NCBI RefSeq assembly: GCF_014356525.2
Contig: NC_052509.1
Location: 29,128,890-29,192,889, forward strand
Direction of reading: 5' to 3'
Origin: Nilaparvata lugens
Lineage: Eukaryota > Arthropoda > Insecta > Hemiptera > Delphacidae
Length of the DNA: 64,000 bases
Of the stretch, positions 33,020 through 44,020 are shown piece after piece. The translations under genes were made by a program, and so were the position numbers. The notes beneath the pieces were generated by a model. The model saw only the letters and a program-made list of their open reading frames with translations, made no database searches and had not been told where the DNA came from. Position 1 is the first letter of the stretch, and every line of letters begins with the position of its first letter.

Positions 33020-33149
33020 GTCCCTATTACCATTACCTATGGTAATGGAAAGTATTGCTTTCCGAAAAAAATTAAGGTACCCCAATTTCTAAATTTCTAT
33101 ACGTTTCAAGGTCCCCTGAGTCCAAAAAAGTGGTTTTTAGGTTTTGGTC

Positions 33150-33152
<3 letters not shown>
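33020..33152 (+). repeat. Left half of a dispersed repeat ending in a GT tract
   Basis: Begins with the palindrome CCATTACCTATGGTAATGG, then GCTTTCCGAAAAAAATTAAGG, and leads into the GT tract. I recall this arrangement from repeat families in hemipteran genomes. The matching right half is seen at 46980, after the other GT tract. Confidence 0.5.
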
Positions 33153-33194
<42 letters not shown>

Positions 33195-33209
33195 TGTGTG
33201 GTGTGTGTG

Positions 33210-33245
<36 letters not shown>

Positions 33246-33298
33246 GTGTGTGTGTGTGTGTGTTGGTGTGTGTGTGTGTGTGTGGTGTGTGTGTTGTG

Positions 33299-33356
<58 letters not shown>

Positions 33357-33386
33357 TGGTGTGTGTGTTGTGTGTGTGTGTGTGTT
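33153..33386. repeat. (GT)n microsatellite, interrupted
   Basis: About 230 bp of TG repeats with regular TGG and TTG breaks. All six long frames here (VCVC or THTH peptides) are artefacts. Confidence 0.99.
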
Positions 33387-34520
33387 GGAACAAGGTATAA
33401 TACGGGGAGACAATCAAGTATACACAGCACATTAAGGGGAGGTGTGTACACTAAGGAGACCCCGTAGTGTCACTGCTCAATTTTAGTAAAAATCACTTCT
33501 ACATGCTTAAAACCATGTAAAAACGTAATAAAAAAAAATCTCCCCATTTTGTTAGTACTCCACCTAATTGGGATACACTCCAGTTTCCAAAATTGCCACC
33601 ACGTTGTGCTACGATCGCTAATACACACTTACACAAAACTCATTTACGGATTGAGCATACAATGCGGGGTACTTGCATATCCCTGCATATCTCCATTGTC
33701 TCCTTCACAGTTCGAAGTAACTGGTTTGCTATGGGGCTTGCCGTGAATTTATGAATCAGCAACTTATCTCCTTTTTCGTTCAGACTCATTGAGTCACAGC
33801 TTAGCGAATTCATAGTTTATTTTTCTGTTCATCCACTTGAGACATGAGAAGGGAGCGAGGAAACATGCTGCCAGAATGTATTGTGGTACTGATTTTTTAG
33901 TTATTTGGTACAAATAGTCTGAAAATGATTCTTCACAAAAAAATACCCTCTGCTAACCTTACAGTGTTAAAAATACCTGTTTTTTTCTCCATATAACTCA
34001 AAAACCTTTCATAGTGAAAAAATCCAGAACTGTTTCCAAGTGAATAAAATCCTCTACAATTCAACGCCAAATTAGGTTCATCACAATCAATGGTGACTTG
34101 GTAACACAATTTCCCGAGAATTTTCCGCATTGAATTTGGGCTATTGCTAGAATGATGCGAATGGGAGGCTTGTTAAGATTCAAGAATAGCACGTCAGTAA
34201 GTTTATATTCTTGAACAGGCTTCACTGAGAATTCACTTACTGTTTTAGAGAAGCGGATGCCTCAAACTTTGCTAACCTAACATTGTATCTCAAGATCAGG
34301 ATAGCCTATGATAAAATGAAATTTGTCTTTCAGTTTCTCTCCATATTGACATTTTCTTCTGTGTCTGTCAATCCTCGCAAAAACTCTCTTGTAAACCTTG
34401 GATTGAATATTTTACTTGTGTACGGCATGCTCACTTTTTGTGAAAAGACGTTGTTCCGGAGAAAAGATTTAGTAATCATACCCTGCTCAAAAAAAAAAAA
34501 AAATAGTAGTCACAACACCT
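33387..34520. other. Non-coding region
   Basis: No supported gene. A poly-A run of 15 lies at 34490-34502 and may be a retroposed tail. Confidence 0.4.
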
Positions 34521-34524
34521 TTTC

Positions 34525-34730
34525 CAATTTTATTTGAGAAAGTAAAAAGTTAATTTGAGAAAGTATCAATTGTATTTGAGAATAGTCACTTGTAATTGAG
34601 AGAATGTCAGATGTAGCCTAAATGAGAATAGTCAATTGTATTTAGGAAGTCATCACACATGTAATTGAGAGTAGTGAATTGTATTTGAGAAATCGTCAAA
34701 TGTAAATGAGAAGATATCATATCATGAGCA
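34525..34730. repeat. Degenerate minisatellite, unit about 23-28 bp
   Basis: At least eight diverged units of the form TCAATTGTATTTGAGAATAG, with alternating TTGAGAAAGT and TGAGAATAGT. Confidence 0.75.
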
Positions 34731-36600
34731 GACATTTGAAAATGAGAAAATTTTCCAATTGACATGTCGTGACTCTTCTGTAGCCTACAGTACAGGTTTG
34801 ATTTGAGCAGGAAAGGATACTGTACTACGTACACAGTATTCCATAGGCTTTGTATGTGTGAAATTATTATTTTCAATTGTGAAATTGAGGAGCTGGGTAG
34901 AAAAACGACCCGAGGCCACTCGTGTCGTTTTTCCGCAACACGCTTCATTCTATCCGCCATTAAATTCTGAACAGATTGGTACATAAAATGTTGTTGTATC
35001 TTGAAAAATGATTGAGTTGTGAAAATTTTTTGTTTATGTGGCAAACCTGAAATTATTCAGCTGACAAGCTGTGAGCCAGCAGCCAGTGAAATCCTTATTT
35101 TGTTTTCTTACAAAAGAAGAAGCTGATTGATTGATTGATTGATTGAGTACTTTGTAGATTACTTGTACTTATGTAGATTACAGTATATACTGGCTTATAC
35201 ACTCGTATACAATAGCTTACAATACAGCAAAATTATAGATGAATTTACATAATATAGACTAAGAAAATAATTATTGAACTGTATATGATATGGAAAAAGC
35301 AATTTGGAATAACTATACAAGATTATATTGTAATGCATCTACATAAATTGGCGGAGCTTTGGACATATCAATGTCCATTCTTCGGAAAGAATATTAAAAA
35401 TATCCTCCCAACTAACTCTCTACCAATGAATGGTATAAGAAGATCATTAATACATCCAAGGGAACCAATTATCCTCTAGATGATGAAATAATGAAGAAGA
35501 CGCTCCTGAAGAAGAATCCGATGCTGAAAGCATTGGGTGTATGAATTTCCCGAAAATCAGAACAGTACCATGTAACATTCCAGAGTCTTGATCATGGGAA
35601 GAAACGTGTTCAAGAAGAAAATATCATCTTCAATTGTTCACTTCTAAATGACATTTTTTAGATCTTTATTACCTACTTATTAATTATCCAATATCATGAG
35701 CAATATATTATCATTATCACTACTCTTGATACGGGTTTTTCATCATTTTATTGAACCTCTGAACATGTACAACCAGGGTTATGGAAAAACGACCTGAGAC
35801 AACACACCTTATATCAATTAATATCAGTTAGCCTTGGATTACTGGCTAATTATGAATAATAGCATTGAAAATAGTATAAAAAGATCAATAAAGTTCAAAT
35901 ACTTGCAAGAATATTGCATTCTGATGAAATAATGAAGATGTGTACTAATATTTCAAACTCAATTTACACAAAACTTGATTTTTTGACTCAGGTCGTTTTT
36001 CCACCCAACTCCTCAATTATTTCCCCTGTACTGTTCACGAATGATTAATGAGAATCATTTCTATGTATGTATTGGCAACACGACTTTTGTCTCCAAACAT
36101 TTGAACTTGATGAAGATCAAATTCTCTATGTTCACGGCGCAATTGAACTTTATCATCAATCAATTGAATTTCTTGATCAAGCAATTCGGTAACTCTCCAT
36201 GGATTTTGGGGCTCAAAAATATTTTTTTATTTAAAAACTAAACGTTTCATTTGAATATAAAATATATTATCATATTATTTTTTATGAGTACAGTTATGGA
36301 AAATAAAAGTATTGGTTTTTTAAAATCATTCCCCAATTACAACTGACAACTTTTCGATTTCAAATCGTATGTTCTCAAATTAGGAGATGATAGTGAGCTG
36401 TTGAACGGAGCGGTCGCAGAATTGTTTTGCTCTCTTATCTCAAGTTTCCGGACGGGTCGTGCTTAATCGGTTCATTTAGTGCATGTTAACCTAAAACGTT
36501 CTTTCGTAATAATTGAATTATCAATTTGTTTTTTATTTGTGAAATTGTTCTCAAGTGAATCGAAATATTCGAAGCTGAATGAATAAGAACAGTATCTAAC
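34731..36600. other. Non-coding AT-rich region
   Basis: No gene supported. A TTGA tetranucleotide run lies at 35120-35147. A block with CGACCCGAGGCCACTCGTGTCG at 34906 and a related GACCTGAGACAACACACC at 35790 suggest a diverged repeat pair. Confidence 0.35.
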
Positions 36601-36609
36601 AATACTTTT

Positions 36610-37306
36610 CACCGGACGATAGTGCTAAGAAGAGTCCTCGTGCTAAAAGTTCGCCTGAGCTCGAAGAGATGGAACAGAAAAAGCGTGCTCCAGACCCAAG
36701 TGTTAAAGCTTCCGGTAATGTGAACTCAGACTTTATTGAATCACTATTTGACCGTTTTGAAAAGCGGTTTAGTAAGCTTGGATGAAAAACTCGCGCTGCT
36801 AGCTACAAAGGTGGATTTAAATGGTCTAATTGAAAAAGTGAATAAACTCTCTGTCGAGAATTAACAGTTAAGAAATCAAATTGTTGCTCAAAAATTCAGA
36901 ATAATCTCATAATCAGGAAGATGGAAAATTTTGAAAATAGATCGAGAAGGAACAATATAATTTTTCGCGGGCTGAAATATGAATGTGCAACAGTGGATTA
37001 CGTGAGAACTGTCAAAGACTTTTGTGTGAGTCATTTGGGGGCACGAGCAGGTACCTGGGTTAATCGAGCACATGCATTGGGCAAGAAAATAGATAACGGG
37101 CCAATCATTGCGCATTTTCCGGACGATCAGGACATCCATTTCATCACGAGAAACAGTAGGAAGCTGAAGGGTACACAGTTTGTGATTCATAAAGACTTTG
37201 CTTTCGACACAAGAAAACGACGATCAAAGCTTTTCCGGGTGCTTGGCGAGTTGAAGAAACAAGTTCCGGGAGTGAGAGGAGAGTATCGGTTGAAGTGGAT
37301 CGTTTA
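36610..37306 (+). pseudogene. LINE 3 ORF1 (L1-ORF1/RRM-like)
   Basis: The upstream part (KKSPRAKSSPELEEMEQKKRA, FIESLFDRFEKRF) has stops or shifts near 36783-36865. The main open part (ATG 36921) has ENFENRSRRNNIIFRGL, RAHALGKK...GPIIAHFPD and KLKGTQFVIHKDFAFDTRKRRSKLF. This is the ENRSRRNN / RPIIARF / LKGT pattern of the L1 ORF1 RNA-binding domain. It would coat the element RNA and act as a nucleic acid chaperone. Confidence 0.8.
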
Positions 37307-37513
37307 ATCGTAAATAGTCGGGTTTTCACGCTGGATTAGGAGAATGGACTGGTCTCGGAGGGAGAGGATGGGCTGCAGAAGATCGGGAGCATGTTCGATG
37401 AGAGTGTGATGCGGGCCGTGAGCGGGAGCATGTGTGATGAGGAGGAGCGAGGCGGCGAGGACGAAGACCGCAACCGCTGAGATAACGCCGTCAGTCCGTG
37501 TGAGAAGGGACAG

Positions 37514-38946
37514 TTGAGTATAGTAGCGTACAATGTGGCTGGATTAAGTGGTAAGATTGTTCAAGTATATAATTTTATTTGTAATTATGATGTTTTTGTA
37601 CTATTGGAGACGTTTGTTGAAAGAGGAAAGCAATTGTATTTTGAAAACTGTTTTCCAGATTACAATTTATACTGGGAATTCGCAGTTGGAGAATCAAACT
37701 GAGGTAGAGCAAAGGGAGGAAAGTTAATAGAAATTAGTAAAAGAATAGAGAGTTTTTGTAAGGTAATCGATGCGCTTGAGAGGAAAGTTATTCACATGAA
37801 TGCAGGACAACGGGATGAATATTATATAGTTCCAATTTACCTGAGTGGTGGAGGAGACATGGAATGGGAGAGAGAATTCAATACATTATGGGAGTTTATG
37901 ATAGTGCAAGAGCATAATAGAAATAATATGATTTTAATTGGAGATTTTAACGGTAGAATAGGAAATGGACAGGACATGGCGGAATTAACAGATGTAATAG
38001 AATTGGGAAATGCACTGAGTAATAAGCAAGAGTCAAAGGATGAGGTGATTAATATGAAAGGTAAGAAAATATTGGAGTTCTGTGAGGTTTTTAATTTCAT
38101 CATTATGAATAGAAGGATAAGTGGAGTTAGGTGGGGAGACTTTATTTTTATAGGCAGAGGGGCTTCCGTAATAGATCTATGTTGCATGGCTGTCGAATTA
38201 GCGCAAATAGTTGGAAAATTTTCTATTGTGCCAGAATTTTTATCTGATCATTTCCCAATTGAAGCTACGCTAATCACGGTTGATACTCTAGAAAGAGAGA
38301 GCACAATTTTACCACTCTTACCGAAGTTGAAATGGAAGGGAGCGAGGAAGAATGAATATATATCTAAACTCACCAATGCTTGTAGAGAAATAAATGGTCT
38401 TCCCCAAAAGTAGTGAGGAGACTTATAAAGTATTAAATAATCTTGTATATAGAGCTGCAAATTATGTGCCCCAACTTGATAGAAAGAGAGAAGGATGGAG
38501 AGAAAAGTGGTTCGACAAAGAGTGTGCGGTTATGAGAAAGCGAGTGTTCAGCCTATTGAATGTGTTTAGAAAATCAAATTCGGAGCAGGTGAGAGAAAAT
38601 TATATGAAGGTAGTAAAGGAATACAAACTGCTATGTAAGAGTAAAAGGCAAGCGTATTACAGCGATAAAAAAGAACAATTCAGAAGAGTCAAGGATTCCA
38701 GTGATTTGTGGGCTCTGATAAGAAATTCAAGTGTAGAGAGTTCAAGATTTCGGGAACTGTGAGTGCTGAGGATTGGGTTGAACACTTCAGACGAGTGTTT
38801 GGATCAGTTTGCGGGGTAGTCACATATTATGCGGCGAGGAATGTTGAAGATCAAACTCTTGACAAAGACATAGATATGAATGAATTGGAAGTGCCTTCAA
38901 GACAATGCGCAACAATAAGGCTCCAGGTGATAACAGAGTTCCTTAG
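37514..38946 (+). pseudogene. LINE 3 ORF2: EEP endonuclease and N-terminal reverse transcriptase
   Basis: Read as three blocks. The first is 37514-37702 (IVAYNVAGL, VFVLLETF), with a TGA at 37700. Next is 37796-38413 (MILIGDFNGRIGN, VIDLCCMA, SDHFPIEATL), carrying the GDFN and SDH catalytic motifs of EEP nucleases. The third is 38394-38762 (REKWFDKECAVMRKRV, the linker typical of ORF2). The frame after 38708 shows AEDWVEHFRRVFG, and sequence just before the gap holds the start of the RT fingers. At least one stop and two frame changes. Confidence 0.8.
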
Positions 38947-39046
38947 NNNNNNNNNNNNNNNNNNNNNNNNNNNNNNNNNNNNNNNNNNNNNNNNNNNNNN
39001 NNNNNNNNNNNNNNNNNNNNNNNNNNNNNNNNNNNNNNNNNNNNNN
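38947..39046. other. Assembly gap (100 N)
   Basis: Exactly 100 N bases, the usual size for a gap of unknown length, so distances across it are not reliable. Confidence 1.
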
Positions 39047-39092
39047 AAAGTTAAATTAGAATTATTGACTGATCCATGTATGCACCTTCTCT

Positions 39093-39700
39093 TCGAATCA
39101 TAGAATAGAATAGAATAGAATAGAATATTTTATTTGTGTTTGTTCCCATGAAACATACAAAGAGGTTGGTATACAATCAATACATTAATTACAGTGTCAA
39201 TGTGAATTGTGAACTTGTAAAGCAGAAGTATATCACTGCCAATTTAAATTGAAAAATAACATGCTAAGCAATCCAGAAAGTTTTTTTTTCAGTTCAAATG
39301 TTTGTCTCTTGAGAATTCAAATCACTCTAAATCATTCACAAATTATCTATATTTCATATAACTAGAGAAGTACGAGAAAATTCTATCCAATTTGGTAGCC
39401 GAGTCAATACACAATAGATCTCTGTAGTTTTCCTCATTGCCCTGACCCTCCTGGAGATATTCAGCCAACAACGTCCTTCTGCGATGTTCAAACGTAGGGC
39501 ACCTGAAAAGAGCGTGAAAGAGATTATTGTCAGCTAGTTGATTACACATCGTGCATATCTCCTCACTTGAGAACGTCGCTGTGCATCCCTTATAGTAGAT
39601 TGTTGAGTGGTTTGGTTGGGCTAATCTCAGTTGACTGATGAGACGCATTTTCCAAATATTTCTAGTAAGGTGGTTTAGATACTTTGAAGCCACTTTTTTG
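39093..39700 (-). mobile_element. 5'-truncated LINE fragment with (TAGAA)n 3' tail
   Basis: The minus-strand frame 39693-39343 gives the C-terminal end of a LINE ORF2 (KMRLISQLRLAQPNHSTIYYKG, then ICTMCNQLADNNLFHALFRCPTF). Its C-x2-C...H...C knuckle is typical of this position. A non-coding 3' UTR follows with AATAAA and a 3' tail of ATTCT repeats (39100-39127 on the plus strand reads TAGAA repeats). The 5' truncation falls at the edge of the tandem array starting at about 39715. Confidence 0.85.
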
Positions 39701-39714
39701 CTCGAAATCCCCTC

Positions 39715-40440
39715 CCCCCTCTCGCCCCTCTCCCATCCCCTGTTCTAAAAAAAGATTTCCCCTTCCCCTTGCCCAGTGAAGACGAGGGGGCTCTCTGTTC
39801 TAAAAATAGATTTACCCTTCCCCTGCTCCAGTGGTGATGAGGGGGATGAAGAGACAGGGAGAGATATATCTCTCTCACTCTCTCTAAAAATAGATTTACC
39901 CTTCCCCTGCTTCAGTGGTGATGAGGGGGATGAAGAGAGAGAGAGAGATATCTCTCTCACTCTCTCTCAAAATAGATTTACCCTTCCCCTGCTCAAGTGG
40001 TGATGAGGGGGATGAAGAGAGAGAGAGAGATATATCTCTCTCACTCTCTCTCTCAAAATAGATTTTCCCTTCCCCTGCTCCAGTGGAGATGAGGGAGATG
40101 AAGAAAGAGATATCTCTCTCTCTCTCAAAATAGATTTACCCTTCCCCTGCTCCAGTGGAGATGAGGGGTATGAAGAGAGAGAAAGAGATATATCTCTTTC
40201 ACTCTCTCTCAAAATAGATTTTCCCTTCCCCTGCTCCAGTGGTGATGAGGGGGATGAAGAGAGAGAAATAGTTATATCTCTCTCACTCTCTCTCAAAATA
40301 GATTTTCCCTTCCCCTGCTCCAGTGGAGATGAGGGAGATGAAGGAAGAGATATATATCTCTCTCTCTCTCTCAAAATAGATTTTCCCTTCCCCTTCCCCA
40401 GTATAGATGAGGAGGATGAAGAAAGTGAGGGAGAAAATAA
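39715..40440. repeat. Tandem array, unit about 84 bp, eight to nine copies, each with a GA/TC hairpin
   Basis: Units begin ATAGATTTACCCTTCCCCTGC at about 39807, 39890, 39972, 40058, 40132, 40215, 40300 and 40376. They continue CCAGTGGNGATGAGGG and end in GAGAGAGATATATCTCTCTC, a perfect palindrome. Open frames through the array are repeat artefacts. It lies downstream of Polinton copy C. Confidence 0.95.
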
Positions 40441-40725
40441 TTTCCCTTTGAGGGGAAAAATTCTCTCTCTACATCTATACTGACAGATTAAAGTGAATTG
40501 AGAAATTCCCTATCACTCTCTACATCTATACTGTCAGATAAATGTGAATTGAGAAATTCCCTCTCTCTCTACATCTAATGCAATACTGACAGATTAAAGT
40601 GAATTGAGAAATTCCCTCTCTCTCTCTACATCTAATGCTATACTGACAGATTAAAGTGAATTGAGAAATTCCCTATCACTCTACATCTAATGCTATACTG
40701 ACAGATTAAAGTGAATCCATATCTC
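40441..40725. repeat. Tandem array, unit about 56-65 bp, five copies
   Basis: Core ACTGACAGATTAAAGTGAATTG plus GAGAAATTCCCT and CTACATCTA, repeated at about 40480, 40535, 40590, 40645 and 40700. The reverse complement of the core (TTCACTTTAATCTGTCAGT) is recognisable downstream of copy B (31520-31545), so this is an element-associated terminal repeat. Confidence 0.9.
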
Positions 40726-40743
40726 TACAGAGAGGTCAATGAT

Positions 40744-41057
40744 CTAAGTTCTTTTACATTTTTTATCTGCAATATCGTACAAGCATTTCCAAAGTTCATC
40801 GGAATTTTTAACAACAGATAATGGCGAATCATTTGTACAATCATAATGTAGATATCTGCTGTCTACTATATTGAGTAATTCGAATATCTCAGATAAAATT
40901 GGAAAGGCACATTTTCTGTTTTTGTTAACAGTAAATCAGCATCTTGACATCCTGTTGAAAATTCAATATTCTTCGCAATTGAATCAAATTTGTTAAATGA
41001 AATTCCCATCAAGAGACGAGTTAATTTTTTGAACTTTGGAAAACCATAACACTGCAT
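40744..41057 (-). pseudogene. Conserved terminal Polinton small gene (RLLMGI family), copy C
   Basis: ATG 41057 (MQCYGFPKFKKLTRLLMGI) and FDSIAKNIEFSTG read to about 40900. A frameshift near 40866-40910 moves the C-terminal half (NSDELWKCLYDIADKKC) to another frame ending at TAG 40744-40746. Clear homologue of 30974-31294. Confidence 0.65.
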
Positions 41058-41283
41058 GTTAATGCCCTCCCAGATGTTTGGCATGTGTCTCTGTTCTATA
41101 AATTGACAACGTGCACGTGCTGTACTTATTAGGAACAACAGTTGCTTGAAGGGGCTCGTGTCTCACTTGTATAAAAAGATAACACCACACGCATTGCTGT
41201 TGTCAGGTCTAGCTCTGACTGGCTACTAAACTAAAAAGTGAGTGGGATATTGGAATGAAAAATCATTTGAACGCAGAAAAAGT

Positions 41284-41558
41284 TTACTCACACATTTCAG
41301 CACAACTATTCTTAATTTCATCTTCAATTTCAATTAACTTATCTATACACAAATTATGAGGATGATAATAACATAGATAGTCTCTTATGTCATTTAAATT
41401 AACCGTGCTTAGAAAGATGTCTTTTAATTGTTTCGCCAAACTATAATTTTACGAGTTGATTTCCTAATTGCACTTTCACACTCATCATACCAATCAATAC
41501 AGTTTTTTAACCTCACTTCCAACTCGTTGTCAGCAGCCAACCACTTCCTCGGATCCAT
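41284..41558 (-). pseudogene. Conserved 91-aa Polinton protein, copy C, frameshifted
   Basis: ATG 41558 gives MDPRKWLAADNELEVRLKNC, the same start as copies A and B. A frameshift near 41440-41455 separates the C-terminal part (QLKDIFLSTVNLNDIRDYLCYY and KLIEIEDEI), which ends at TAA 41284-41286. Confidence 0.65.
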
Positions 41559-41577
41559 GATAAGCAAATGAACAAAA

Positions 41578-42516
41578 CTAAGTGTAGGCTGGGACTATTA
41601 TAGAGTAATTAAGTGGTCTTTCTTCATTAATTGCAGACAGACAACATGTACGTGCTTTATGCAGTCTCAATGCATGCATGCAATAAACACACTGAATCTC
41701 TTTTCCGTTGTAGAAGAATCCATAATGAGCAAAGTTTCTTTTCTGCGAATTCGTGTACATCACGGCCATTTTCATACTTTGCATTCGATTGTTTTCACAC
41801 ATGAAATCATTTGTTTGATACATTTTTAAACAACAAAGAATTATAATGTTGAGCACTGAACAAAGCACACCGTCCATCTGGTCTATTTTTATGAATGTTA
41901 CATACAGCATAACACCATGAACTAGTGAAAAAGCTGAAATCGGGTTTTGCAAAATCCTCTGGTATACATTGAACGTTAGTATGTAATCTTCTTAAAAACT
42001 TTGCTTTCTCAGTTCCTTTTGTGAAAATTTTTCATAACCTACAAGGTAATCACGTATTAATGAGTCAGTATATTCTAAATCTCCATCCTCCCATTTTATT
42101 TTATGATAGTGACGTTCTAACCATGTTACATCGTTATACAATTTTGCACTCAATTCTGTCTTTGCAAATGGTGATTTGAAATGGAATACAATATAATTAT
42201 TAAACTGATCAATTATGGCAAGTTCTTTCACAATAATTTGATTACAATCTTGTTTAAACCAGTGAAGATCAACTGTAGCAATTTTCGTACTCGCTTGCTT
42301 GTCCACTTCTTTCTGTTTGGTGGGCTCGTCGAATCCTCCGTCTTTCTCCCTCTCCTCCTCTTCCCGTTTCTGCTCCTCCTCCACCTCCTGTGGCTTCTGG
42401 ATCGGTGTGCTGCACCTTGGTTCATAATAGAAACTATCAGAATCAAGATCGCACTGGATACCAATAGACTGAGTTTGCGCTTTGTCCAAAATATCAGAAC
42501 ACAAAGAATAGGACAT
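41578..42516 (-). pseudogene. Conserved Polinton late gene (KG/CxxH with BIR-like tail), copy C
   Basis: ATG 42516 gives MSYSLCSDILDKAQTQSIGI, followed by QCDL and SRCSTP-like PRCSTP, then an acidic EEE/KQKE stretch. The core is NQIIVKELAIID and FHFKSPFAKTEL, open to 41992. A frameshift near 41990-42000 disrupts the KG motif region. The frame 41952-41578 carries the tail with ENNRMQSMK, YGFFYNGKEIQCVYC and HKARTCC. The two parts add up to about 310 codons, as in copies A and B. The tail resembles a degenerate BIR zinc-binding domain (R-M-x-S-M, GFxYNG, CxxC). Confidence 0.65.
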
Positions 42517-42616
42517 TTTAGATGTTACCTGTTCAAAGGTGAAACTGATGATGAACTAAATTTGTCAGAGTGCACACCTTATATAATATTGTATGCAGTG
42601 CGCTCTATCATTAAAA

Positions 42617-43867
42617 TTACTGAACTTCTTTCACCATGCTCATCAGAGGTGTGTACTCCATCACACGATCGCTAATTAAAACGCAATAGGCGGGAGTATT
42701 TGCAGGTACTGCACTATTAAATTCCATTTCAATACGAACATCTGTCAATGATTTCAAATGACTTGCTTGGTGTGAACAGTCCACAACAACCAGCGGTGTT
42801 AGATCACAAAACATTTTAAAGTCAATTTCTGTTCCGAGTTTGCTATTGATTGAATGATTATAATACAAGGGCGCGAAATCCAAAAACATCCGGAATAATA
42901 GTTCCTTCTTACCTAGCAGATTTTCATATGAATAATACTCACTGTTCAAATATACTTTTACATTGTAAATACCACAGCTATCGAAATTAGATATTGATTT
43001 TTTAATTTTATTCTTACGATCGGTTTGAAATGCAATTATAACATATTTTGGACTATCAAAAATCGATGTGGTGCTGACTGCCCAAGAATGGTTAAGTGAA
43101 TTTTGCAAATTTGGTAATTGACAAATTTCCCAATGGCGGAAACCTAATTTCAGTGGAGTGTCAGCATCAAGCAGTCTCAAAAATTTCAGTCTTACGTGAT
43201 CTTCTAAAGTTATGTAGGGCATTCTCCATTGCAGTTTTGTAATTTTCACACTAACGCTTGTTCCAGTTGCGGACTCAACACAATTTAGGTCTGTCGGTGA
43301 CCTCAATAAGACGAGTTCCTGTTTCAAATTTAAAATTATTCTTTGAAAATCTTCAAAAAACAGGAGGATTAATTTCAGTGGTACACAGAAAGTGAATTTA
43401 TTATCTGTTAGCTCATATCCTGCTCTGTCAAAACCAGCCAAGTGATATGTGTTCTTATTGAGCGTATTCTTCACTAGAATAGCTTTAATTGTGGATGTTA
43501 ATCCAATCAATCTTGATTTAGAAATTTGCTGACCTGCTAATTCATATCGTATTTCATCAAAAAGGTTGCCGATTACGTTACTGCTTAATTTATAGTCTGC
43601 CGCAACTGGTGGATCAGCCAGCTCTGTTCCCGGTTTTGTACAGTTAACTGTTCCCTCAATAAATATAAATGATTTGCAAGGTAAAGAATAGACATCTAAA
43701 GAATTTATGCCTATACGTGCCTCATCAGAGTTTTTTATTTCCTGTCCCGAATAAACTGTATGAGTGTGGAATTGGAATTTGGTTATATCATTATAAAACT
43801 GAAGGTCTGTCTCCATGTCCAGAATTTCACTAATTGCAGCTCTTCCTCCTAACATTCCGCCAATCAA
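42617..43867 (-). CDS. Polinton major capsid protein (double jelly roll), copy C, intact
   Basis: 416 residues from ATG 43867 without stops. Conserved blocks are KSFIFIEGTV, LFDEIRYELAGQQISKSRLI (about residues 98-117), LVLLRSPTDLNCVES, ITKLQWRMPYITLEDHVRL and a C-terminal DCSHQ...EYTPLMSMVKE. The same blocks occur in copies A, B and D. In Polintons this protein would form the icosahedral shell. The start overlaps the upstream small gene by 38 bp, as in copy A (29 bp). It is one of two intact MCPs in the window, despite decay of its neighbours. Confidence 0.85.
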   Translation of the reverse strand: MIGGMLGGRAAISEILDMETDLQFYNDITKFQFHTHTVYSGQEIKNSDEARIGINSLDVYSLPCKSFIFIEGTVNCTKPGTELADPPVAADYKLSSNVIGNLFDEIRYELAGQQISKSRLIGLTSTIKAILVKNTLNKNTYHLAGFDRAGYELTDNKFTFCVPLKLILLFFEDFQRIILNLKQELVLLRSPTDLNCVESATGTSVSVKITKLQWRMPYITLEDHVRLKFLRLLDADTPLKLGFRHWEICQLPNLQNSLNHSWAVSTTSIFDSPKYVIIAFQTDRKNKIKKSISNFDSCGIYNVKVYLNSEYYSYENLLGKKELLFRMFLDFAPLYYNHSINSKLGTEIDFKMFCDLTPLVVVDCSHQASHLKSLTDVRIEMEFNSAVPANTPAYCVLISDRVMEYTPLMSMVKEVQ

Positions 43868-44015
43868 CTATAAAACCTAACTTTTCTAATATTCTCACAC
43901 TTTTAGCCGACAAAGCACGTTTGTTTTTAGGTGTTGACGCTCTCACGTTCGTCTCTCTAATGACATTGTGTGTACACATCTTATTTGAATGTGGATCGAA
44001 AACAAGATAACCCAT
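43830..44015 (-). CDS. Conserved small basic Polinton protein, copy C (intact, 61 aa)
   Basis: ATG 44015 starts five bases after the minor capsid stop. The sequence MGYLVFDPHSNKM and RILEKLGFIVDWRNVRRK matches copy A. The product is strongly basic (many K/R) and overlaps the MCP start in another frame. Tight packing and conservation argue for translation. The function (core or cement protein) is only a guess. Confidence 0.7.
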   Translation of the reverse strand: MGYLVFDPHSNKMCTHNVIRETNVRASTPKNKRALSAKSVRILEKLGFIVDWRNVRRKSCN

Positions 44016-44020
44016 TATGT

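Larger units (their letters stand above)
36600..38946 (+). mobile_element. LINE-type non-LTR retrotransposon (LINE 3), 3' side in assembly gap
   Basis: Plus-strand ORF1 of L1-ORF1 type followed by an EEP endonuclease and the start of a reverse transcriptase. It runs into the N gap at 38947, so the RT core is not visible. The sequence after the gap belongs to a different, minus-strand LINE. Confidence 0.85.

Noticed and set aside
33072..33467. Long open frames on both strands rich in VC or HT
   Set aside because: They are translations of the GT microsatellite, open in all frames because the repeat has no stop codon.
39715..40440. Regular repeats with spacer-like differences, CRISPR-like at first sight
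   Set aside because: Units are contiguous 84-bp tandem copies without unique spacers, in a eukaryotic element context.
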